Source: Parelaphostrongylus tenuis
Taxonomy: Eukaryota; Nematoda; Chromadorea; Rhabditida; Metastrongylidae
Length of the DNA: 64,000 nt
Reading direction: 5' to 3'
NCBI GenBank assembly: GCA_019055375.1
Contig: JAHQIW010000105.1
Coordinates: forward strand, 62,001-126,000
The notes under the pieces were generated by a model. That model worked only from the letters and a program-made list of their open reading frames with translations. It made no database searches and was not told the DNA's origin. Numbering within the stretch: position 1 is the stretch's first letter; each line of letters opens with the position of its first letter. The position numbers and the translations under genes are program-made. Of the stretch, positions 45,301 through 53,600 are shown piece after piece.

Positions 45301-48090
45301 AACTACCACACCGCTATTGTAGCTCGCGACCAGGTCACGTTCGTCCTGTGCAAATTTCAACGCCGTTGTCAAGCGGTTAACGCTTTGGGTACAACAGTCA
45401 GGGCGACAGGCCCGTCTAGCCGCGCAGTCCATTATGCCGAATGATTAGTGATGGCGGTCAGCAGAATGAAGGTTCCAGTTCGATCCCCTCGCAGAACGCT
45501 TCACAGTAGTTTCTCTTCGTTTTCAGTCCAATATGTACCATATTACTATTACCAACATTTGGTATCTCATATTGTAATACCGTAAATTAAGCAAGTTTCA
45601 ATTGAACAATATATTCAACAACCTGTTTCGTTAACAACTAAGCGTTTTTTGCTATAATTATTACCTATAGAAGAACCTTCGATACTCATTGACACGATGT
45701 CTGCTGTGAACTGTCGCCGTGGGGGATCAAATCACTAACCTTAGTCCCTATAACCGGCACACTAACCACTCGGCCTACGTACTACTCGTCGCCACGCAAG
45801 GCGGTGGGGATGGGCTAGCGCCGTGGTGGTACCCAGAGTGTAATTCGTCCAAAAGGCCTTCGAACATTTCGGGTGTTGTTTCGAATACTGCTTGAAGATT
45901 CCGTCGTTTTAATGAATGCCGTAGAAAACTGTTCCGGCACATCTCCTTCGACTTTTGAGCACAGCCAGAGTAGAGCATTCCCCCCCCCCCCCCCCCATCC
46001 TTATCCCAGTTCGTCATTTCGACTTCAAAGGTGGAAACTAAAGAAACTGAAGAGAGAGAACTTACTTTGGTCGGAAAATCAACATGTCGACAACGACTGG
46101 TAGGCCGAGTACAGCAGCGAAAGGCCAACCGACAAGGGCCGAGACAGCTGTGCAAAAAATCGCATAGAACCTAAAATTCACGAAATACGGAGCACAGCTA
46201 AAAATCCTCTTTTTTCCGAAAATAACTGCGAGAAAATGGGAAAATTACATAAGAAACTCACCACTTTTCGTTCAAAAACGCTGCCATTGCATACATGTTC
46301 ATGGTCATCGCGAATGAAGATGGAAGAAATGCCGTACTACAAATAGTGTAGATCAAACGAACCGTAACTCAAAAGTTGGTATATCAGTTATTCCACTGAT
46401 TTCAGCTAAAATCAATGTAACATGATCTACCCAAAACATACCTTGATATGAACATACCCGTCGAAAGCATGGAAAACACGACAAAAAATCGTCCAATACT
46501 GATACTCAAGCTATGAGAAGAACCAAGATTAGGCATGTAGAATAAGAATGTGATAATGATAAGATGGTAGACATAAATTTTGCAAAGCAAACTGCTTTTT
46601 TCTCACGAACTGTCTCTAATGAGCTGATTAAGGATTCACTAAGGCTTGACGAAGACTATAATTTCTTAGCACTTTATTTGAACCGTCATCACAGTGTTTT
46701 TTCACTTGCTGGTCCCAGTATTTCTAGCATTCAATTCGTTATTCGCCTTCTTCATGAACGACGTTGGTTATTGGTTGAATGAGTCTCCCTGCAATCTCGA
46801 GGATAGCCTTCCTCTGACGTTCCATAGGGCATTGTTGTTGACTGCCGGAAAGAGGTGAGCGTAGAGTTAAGCTCTAAGCGCGCCGCGACGAGCATCATAA
46901 CCACTCGGCCAGGGCGCCCCTAAGCTACAATTTACTAGTGGGCAGTCCCTGAGTAAGCGCTAAATGCGAGGAGACGAATGGAATCTTGGAATTACTAGGA
47001 CCCACACAGTAAAAAACGTGGTGCGAGCCAAATAAAGTGGTAACAAAATATTCGCAATAATGAAATAAAGAAAAAATGCGGAATACATAATCTCAAGGAA
47101 GATTCAAGGGCGGCGTGGCTGAGTGATTGTGATGCTCGTCGCGGCGCGCGTGGAGCCGAGCTCCACACTCTCCGCCAGTACACGATATAGCCCTAAGAAA
47201 AGGACCCCAGTCAGGCTATCCTCGCGATTGCAAGGAGCATGCTCGATCAGTATTCTACGTCACTTTAAAAAAAAACGAAAAAACTAATCGAATGCTAGAA
47301 GTACTCGGATCCGCACATTACAAATTGTGATGAAGGGTCCTGCGTAAGGAAAATTCGAAACACAAACTTTAGCCTGCCGAGAAACAATTACCACCTTCCT
47401 GCTAGTCAGATTTCTCTTTCTCAAAGAAAAAAAAAAGGAAGGAACATTTACAAGAAAGTTAGAAGAATCCGATTCAAGTCATTCAAAGCAGTTTTAAAAA
47501 GCAAAACAGCCCATCTAGTGATGTAAAACTAATTTGATAGCGAATTCTCGTAAGATACTTACTGCTTACAAACAGCTTTGTAGAGTGAGAATTCAGCTAA
47601 GAGAGTAAAAATTCCAATACAACATCGTAGTGTGATAAATAATGCTATTTTTGAATAAGGCAATAGATGATAGAGTAGATTTGCAGGGATATAATAGAGG
47701 TATATATAGAAGTACGATCTAAACTAAATAGCTTAGTAAGAAATAGCACCTAAATTGCCTACTCAAAATAATGTAAAAACAGACCTTATAGCGTAAATCG
47801 GTGAATATTCCCATGTTTGAAGTCCTTTGCCAAACAAAAGCAAATGTAAAGGTTCCCAATAGTTATACACCTTAAGCCACAATTTCGCGAAAAAGTGATC
47901 TCAGCAAGAAAAATCAGCATTGAAAGCACTGTACCTACCTCATCACAGTCGCTGATATTACTCCATAGTGCTGCAGAAAGACGTAAAGAAAACAGCAACT
48001 AAAAAAAAGAGAAATGACGACTATGTTACCAGAACCGACTACCTGCTAACCTCCGCATACAAGAATATTTCGGTTTGTTTCTGATCAGCA
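41757..48090 (-). CDS. algn-9: ALG9 alpha-1,2-mannosyltransferase (N-glycan precursor synthesis)
   Basis: ER multi-pass GT22 enzyme adding alpha-1,2-mannoses to the dolichol-linked oligosaccharide. Exons: about 48,090-48,051, 47,998-47,939, 47,870-47,785, 47,718-47,563, 46,510-46,442, 46,336-46,262, 46,170-46,066, 44,598-44,502, 44,426-44,222, 43,834-43,663, 43,566-43,446, 43,382-about 43,310, 43,261-43,191, 42,766-42,635, 42,551-42,464 and 41,915-41,757 (stop). Landmarks: [79 protein letters not shown] (the GT22 HKExRF motif), [32 protein letters not shown] and [11 protein letters not shown]. Phases match at nearly all junctions; exon 42,766-42,635 is one base too long in a T run. The starting ATG was not found, so the N-terminus is open. 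Introns hold SINE-1, SINE-2 and SINE-3 copies and a poly-C tract. Confidence 0.93.
41938..42275. repeat. SINE-2 foldback copy in the last ALG9 intron
   Basis: The left arm GAGTGATATGCAGAAGTC with GAGTGGAACCCGCGTCTCAC is the inverse of the right arm GTGAGACGCGGGTGCAACTCC with GCACATAACTCAGC. The head-to-head arms are about 110 bp each. A TA microsatellite follows directly. Confidence 0.65.
42271..42375. repeat. TA/CATA microsatellite
   Basis: About 105 bp of alternating TA with CATATA and GTATGTATA variants, abutting the SINE-2 foldback. It is intronic. Several open frames across it are artefacts. Confidence 0.9.
42825..43110 (-). repeat. SINE-1 copy
   Basis: GATAAAGAATAAAGTCTTCAG tail, AATCCCTGAGGGATGCGCC, CTTTACAAAGACTCGCGG, GAGCGCGAATCGAACC (inverse B box) and CTCTGCGCCATAGACG (inverse A box). 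In an ALG9 intron, sense to the gene. Confidence 0.7.
43905..44180 (-). repeat. SINE-1 copy
   Basis: ACGGATGCGCTATGCATTCG, CAGAGAAGTCTGGTATCAG, GCGCGAGATCGAACC and GTTCGCCACATGCGCTCAG. More diverged than the 40.3 and 51.1 kb copies; the tail repeats are lost. In an ALG9 intron, sense orientation. Confidence 0.65.
44770..44818. repeat. CT microsatellite
   Basis: A CTCTCT run with CCCTCCCTCT and TTACTCTCACTCTC interruptions in an ALG9 intron. Confidence 0.85.
45185..45500. repeat. SINE-2 foldback copy
   Basis: The left arm TTAGAGAATTAAGTGGTGAGC with GGGAACCGAACCCGCGTTTC faces a decayed right arm, GAAGGTTCCAGTTCGATCCCC. The start resembles the 55.44 kb copy (AATTGAGTGGTGAGCAAAAAC). In the long ALG9 intron. 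Confidence 0.5.
45718..45785 (-). repeat. tRNA-like pseudo-head
   Basis: The minus strand reads TAGGCCGAGTGGTTAGTGTG (good A box) then GATTTGATCCCC (B-box-like) 35 bp on, as in Leu/Ser-type tRNAs. The acceptor ends do not pair, so it is more likely a SINE-3-type fragment than a tRNA gene. Confidence 0.4.
45980..45996. repeat. Poly-C tract (about 17 C)
   Basis: An uninterrupted C run in the ALG9 intron. Unusual in this AT-rich DNA and length-unstable. Confidence 0.9.
46790..47345. repeat. Two SINE-3 copies facing each other
   Basis: 47,108-47,330 on the plus strand: GGCGGCGTGGCTGAGTGATT (A-box head), GCGCGCGTGGAGCCGAGCTC, GGCTATCCTCGCGATTGCAA. 46,790-46,925 is the inverse: its minus strand reads GGGGCGCCCTGGCCGAGTGG, GAGCTTAACTCTACGCTC and GGCTATCCTCGAGATTGCAG. 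Both lie in one ALG9 intron. Confidence 0.65.
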
Positions 48091-48279
48091 GAATCGAAGT
48101 TATCAATAGCAGGATTTATTAAATACCATTTATTGCAAATTAAAATTCAATTCGTATCTTTTGAATTGGCACGAAATGCGCCAATAAGATACTTTTGACT
48201 TGTAAAGGACGTATTATTATTAACGTAAAAAGTCACCCTTAAGTCGACAAACCTTTTAAATGGTTAATCGCCCTATTGA

Positions 48280-48560
48280 AGTTTTAACCAGGAAAGCCCA
48301 GCTAGGTGTAAACCGTACGAGAAAAGAGCACCGTCTTGGTAGCTACTGATCGCAAGGTGGTAATCTCCCTCTCTCTCTCTCTCTGTGATCCACAAGAGCC
48401 TGTGACTGCTCTAATGTGGTGACGACCTGTGGAATCCCCGGTTGGGCTTACTTCGAGACCCAGGGAACGAAACAGATAAACCGACCCAGTTTCCCTATGC
48501 TGGGACTCGCACTGTCAGTGAAGGAGGGGCCGTTTAAGTATCCAAGTAAGTAAGTAAGTA
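48280..48560 (+). repeat. Retroposon-like repeat with (AAGT)n tail
   Basis: CCTGTGGAATCCCCGGTTGG, ACCCAGGGAACGAAACAG, a CT run at 48,364-48,385, and a tail AAGTAAGTAAGTAAGTAAA. A tandem-repeat tail after unique sequence is typical of non-LTR-mobilised elements. It occurs once here. Confidence 0.4.
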
Positions 48561-48599
48561 AATCGAAACAAAAGAGTGCTTCGTCGACGCTGTATGAAG

Positions 48600-49800
48600 T
48601 AAAAAGTTATTCCTCATTTCATCAAAATAAGGAATTTGTGCACAGCAGGCGGCTTGGGAGAAGATTCGCGTCAGAAGCTCAACATCCATATGCGATTGTT
48701 TTGTATTTGTTACCGAAAAGATAAAAAGAATTGCCTACTTTAATGAAAAAGTGTGTATACAAAGAATCTCATGGATAGGTGAACGAGATCACTGTGTCCG
48801 AATCAAAGGACACCCCTAGATGGTAAGTCGAAATGTAAAACAAAAATTCTTAGGGTGCTCAAAGAACAGAAAGGCACAGCGGTGGGAGCCTTAAGGTGGC
48901 TATGGGAATCCTAGGCAGGAATCAAAAATGTCGGTGCGGAAAACCCTTCAGCCCCTCTGGATAACCCACAAGAGTACAGGACTGAATAGAAGGGGAGACT
49001 GTCCGAACATCACGAATCATATTCTAATCTCAAATCTATTTTTGGCCTCTGTGAGGCTAACTGCTCACAGTATTACAACACACTGGGGATCTCTACGATG
49101 TGTTTTGGAAGGTAAGTCTCCATCCAGTAGTCAGACTGCTGAACCATTTTTCATTGCAAAAAAAAAGTCGATCACATGGATTAGTTTTGGTCTACCAGCC
49201 AAAATCCATCGACTGAACAGTGATGACGGACCAGTGTCATTGTACACTATGCCATCACCACAACGCCTCCCTCCTTGCTACAATGCAGGGCTTAATGTGG
49301 GGTCGGGGTCACTGACGAGGAGGCCGAAACCTCCGAAACACCGGTGTATGACCCTGGCTGCGAACCTCGTTTAGGCTAAAAACATTCTTTTTTTTGGAAT
49401 TAATTTTGAATGTTTATCACGAGGTTTTTAAAAAAAAGTCGATCACATGGATTCATTTTTCATTGGATTTTTACCATACATAGGAAATATCAACCGAATA
49501 ATGGATATGATATGATTTAGTAAGCACGCGCTCCTACGAAGGTGAAATCGCTGAAACGTCAGCCAAGGAATTTAGAAGAGATTACCAACTTTGAACAAAT
49601 CCTCTAATTACAAAGAAGGAACTTCGTGTGGTATTTTTCAGTACAATAAAGTAGTGGCTGACGCCTCGACAGTATCGCCTTCTTCAGAGCCATTTTGCGG
49701 CTTTCAAGCCTCCTAATTCCTTGCTGGAGACAAGCCACACAAAGTTCTGCGTAAGATGGGAACGTACTCAACAATACCAGGAGACTCAAAAACAACAAAA
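48600..49800. repeat. Intergenic region with the 250-bp repeat family (copy 1)
   Basis: Lies between ALG9 and the S18-like gene. 49,155-49,385 matches 53,745-53,945: CCAAAATCCATCGACTG, TGTCATTGTACACTATGCC, GGAGGCCGAAACCTCCGAAAC, CCGGTGTATGACCCTG. The start AAAAGTCGATCACATGGATT recurs at 49,435, suggesting a second truncated unit. 49,604-49,798 is another repeat-like frame (GCCTTCTTCAGAGCC). No gene is supported here; remaining S18-like exons might be hidden. Confidence 0.55.
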
Positions 49801-50581
49801 CGGCTCAGAAGGAAGCGATAGATATCACCGGAACAACTCCCATTGTCTTATATATTGGACTGTAGCGTATATTGAATGGCCTTCCATAAATCCTACTATT
49901 AAAGACCTCGATTATGATAACGAGAGAAAACACTGAATGACGGCTGATTACATCATAACAAAAAAAAACTTAGGATTTAAGAAAAGAAAAGAAGATACTA
50001 TAACCTTGAGCACTGCGTTATCGCTTGGCTCCCAATCAAAATCCAAATCATGTCGCAATACAAACAGCTTCCCACGGATTTCTTTCAACGGTGAAGGATC
50101 GACTTTCATCGTGTCCTTTGGTCTGGAATAAACTTTTTATAGAAATGTTATCTCCACACCGATACTCCAAGAGAAGATAAAGACTTGAACAACTATTCAC
50201 CGGAAAATAATCGCTATAGAAGGCCGGAAAAAACTCACGATAAGGGGACAGGGCGTTGGAGGTGGCGGAATGAAGGAGCTGGTAACATCTGCTGGTAGAG
50301 GCTTTTCACCGCGATTCGATGTCCGTCGAATCATCGATATATTCTTTCGAGGCATTTCTATATTTCCACGCCGAAAATTTCACAAAAGCAAAGTAAGAAC
50401 GAAGGTTTCAGTAGGAAAAAATAGCACTGGAGAGAAAGAGAAAACACACAAAGAAAATTTCCATAGGTAATGATAGCGATTTCACGCTGAAAGCCCACGT
50501 CGCGACCACCTTCTTCAGCTTTATAGCAATAACAAGTAACATAGAATTTGAGTGCTAACTTATCGTCCAACAATATTCTGA
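49801..50581 (-). CDS. Probable mitochondrial ribosomal bS18-family protein
   Basis: A leader exon begins at 50,581 after TTCTTTTCAG, about 80 bp downstream of the MRPS22 stop, the spacing of trans-spliced operon genes. An exon after ATATAG reads MPRKNISMIRRTSNRGEKPL, a basic presequence-like N-terminus, then PPPPTPCPLI before GTGAGT. The next exon (after TTCCAG at about 50,128) reads ERNPWEAVCI in one frame and RHDLDFDWEPSDNAVLK in another. Joined, these resemble the NP..CPIC-R...L core of S18-family proteins, which implies an indel near 50,055. A possible continuation, VFNSRIYGRPFNIRY, ends in a stop at 49,801. The family assignment is inference; which S18 paralog (18A/mL66, 18B or 18C) I cannot say. 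Confidence 0.4.
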
Positions 50582-50662
50582 CTGAAAAGAACGAAAGACA
50601 ACAAAATCTCTACGAAAAATTACTCATATCCTAGCTTGTCTCATTCAGGAGGCGGTTCTCGT

Positions 50663-53600
50663 TTAGAGTGTCCACGACGGTTTTTTCCGCGACTCCTGCT
50701 TACTCGTCTCATCTGCTCCTTCCTCGGATTTGATCAGCTGAAATAGTAACGGCGGATAAATCATCATGAATTAAGCTTCAGGAGTACTGAGTGGCATGTG
50801 CAACACTCGACCTTAGGCGGGTCTTCAACCCGCGTTTTCACGCATATTGGGGGAGCGTGCTACCACTAGACCACCGAGGCCACCGCTTGCCAGCACTCTT
50901 TCTTTGATAAATCCTATCATAGCCTAGCAAAGCGGTGACAATGGTGGTGTAGTAGTAGCACGCTCACTCGTTATGTGGTAAACACGGGTTTAACGGTTTA
51001 ACTTCAAAGTGAAGTAGAATGTTTTTCCATACCAGTAATACTCTCCATGTATGTCTGTGACATGATACTGCTATAAAAGGATAAAAGGATAAAGCTCTCG
51101 GCGTTGATCAATCCCTGAGGGATGCGCCATGCATTCGGCTTAAATTTTTAACGTCGTTTGGGGTGATTGAATGCACATCTGGCCTTTACAATGACTCGCG
51201 GTGGCCTCCCGCTGAACCGAGTCAGTGCTGCTTATCCTCCCAGACAAGTCTGAGACCTGTCTGGTACAAATTTACCGACCCCGGAGGGATGGATGGCTTG
51301 GTGAGCCATGAGCGCGAGATAGAACCATTGACCTCGTGTGGGACACAGGGCACCTCTAACCACCGCGCCACATGCGCTCTTATGATACTGCTATAAGGCA
51401 GTGAAACAAGGAATACAAATGAATCAACATATATCTAGCAACAAACCTTTACATCGTACTGCTCACTCAAGTCACCAAGTGGACCCGACGAATCACCAAT
51501 GTTATCGGCATGAACTGTTGTCTGATACAAATGTAATTAGAATACGAGGAAATTTACATCAACACTAGAAATATACCTTTGGAGTAGTTTTTGCACTAGA
51601 GGAAGCATCATCTTTTGGCGACGTACTTGAAAGGACAACGCCATCTTTCAAGAACGCAATGAGATCTTTCAGCGAGTCACGAAACCTATTGTTCTGAAAA
51701 CACTGCTGACTTGAAGAAAAAATGCATTGTAGTCAGAAAAAGTACGACCGAGATGAAACGAAAAGACAAAAAGAATAAAGATCTCGACGTGTGTCAATCC
51801 CTGAGGGATGCGCCATGCATTCGTCTTCAATGTTTAGCTCCACTAAAAATGACTGGATGCATATCTGGTTTTGACAATGACTCGAGGTGGCCTACGATGT
51901 ACCAAGTCAGTGTTGCTATCCCTCTCAAATAGCCTCTGCTATCAGATTACCGAGTCAGGAAAGATAGAAAGCTGTGGTGAGCTATGAACACGAGATCCGA
52001 ACCATGGACCAGGCGTGTGTGTTGCAGATAATCTCAAACACAACGCCACATGCACCCTTGGTGTGACGTAAGAACTTACGATCTCTTTTTGCCTGGTAAA
52101 ATTTAAAAAAAGGATGAGAACAACTAAATTCAAACTGCTATCACATAGTAGGGAAAAGACAATCTGCAAAGATACCTGCTTTACAAAATCCGTAACTATT
52201 TTCAAATCGGTATCAGAGCTGTTGATAGCAAATCTCCAATTGGGAAGCAATCGTTTTTGGAGCCTGACCAAATTTGCGCAATCACGAATTCTAGAAAAAC
52301 TGGTATAGAGACCAGTCTGATATGATAAGACCTGATAGTTTTGCACCTTCTCTAAATCATACTGCAGTACCAGACAAACAAGGGACAGAATAAACCTGAC
52401 ACTGGGATAAAACTGAAAATAAATTAAATAAAAAAAGTAAGCAAAAAACAAAACAAAACAAAACAAACACAGACGATAGACAGAAACTGAAATAAAATAG
52501 AATAGAATGCAAACTCAATATAAATCTAAAAATATTGATAACCTTCGTTTCGAGTGTTTTCTCCAGACCACAGCTCAAACTTCAATATGCCTTGCAATCA
52601 TTTTTGAGCCACGCATGTCATTGGTCTGTCAAACAGGGCGTATCGGGCTCTATAAGTCAGCGCTGTTTGACAGACCACTAACATGCGTGGCTTAAAAACG
52701 ATTGCGAGGCATATAAAAATATTGAGTAGTACGCAAAAACTTGACCCCAGGCGGGAGCTGCACCCGCTTACCACCCTCATTGGGGGCGCGTGCTATCACT
52801 ACACCACAGAGTCCACTGCACTCTTTCTATTCTTAGGTGTATATTTACAACATCATGTCACTGGAAAATTTGTGTAGCAATTTAAATACTCAATACAAAT
52901 TGTAAAAAATTTGGAAAAAAAATATTGAAAATGTATTGAATCAGCAGCTCCCTACCTTCCTCGACCACCAAAGTAATTGAGAAGCGGTGGAATATTCCCA
53001 TTGAGTGCCAGGTAGAAAACTAATGTTGCAAAATGTCGTGTTGAATGAAGGACTTCAAAGTCATTGCTTTCCACCGTACGATCGAAAACACATTGAACAA
53101 GCTGAAAATTTCCAACTTTTTCGCCAAAATAGAAGAAAAATAAGGCTATAAAGCTAGAGAGACTGAGAAATTCACCTTGACATATGCTGGATCATCCGGC
53201 TCGTAAAACCAACAAGCCCAATCGAGAACGAACTCATGCTCTTTACGTGCAAGTGCATCCTGTAAGAAGTCGTTTGGCACAGACGAATGGTCAATCGAAT
53301 CATTAAGTAGAAGAATGATTTCTCGACAAATCTGGAAGGAACCTCTACCTGCAGATAGGGATCTTCGAAGACTGGGGGAGGGAAAACTGGCCGATTCGGT
53401 TCTCATAGTAAACACGATTCATTCGATCATGTTCTTCGGGAGTTGCTGTACGAAGAGTACCGTCGACTTCACGAACAACAACCGTTCTATCCTGAAAACT
53501 TAGACATCCACATTACGGCCATCTAAATCTATACAATGGAGACATTTTCTCGAGAAGCTTGCCATATCTCAATCAATGATTTTCTTCTATCAAAATAGTC

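Noticed and set aside
51340..51385. tRNA genes at the A/B-box matches
   Set aside because: Boxes are present but acceptor and anticodon stems do not close, and the units are repeated with long bodies and tails: tRNA-derived SINEs.
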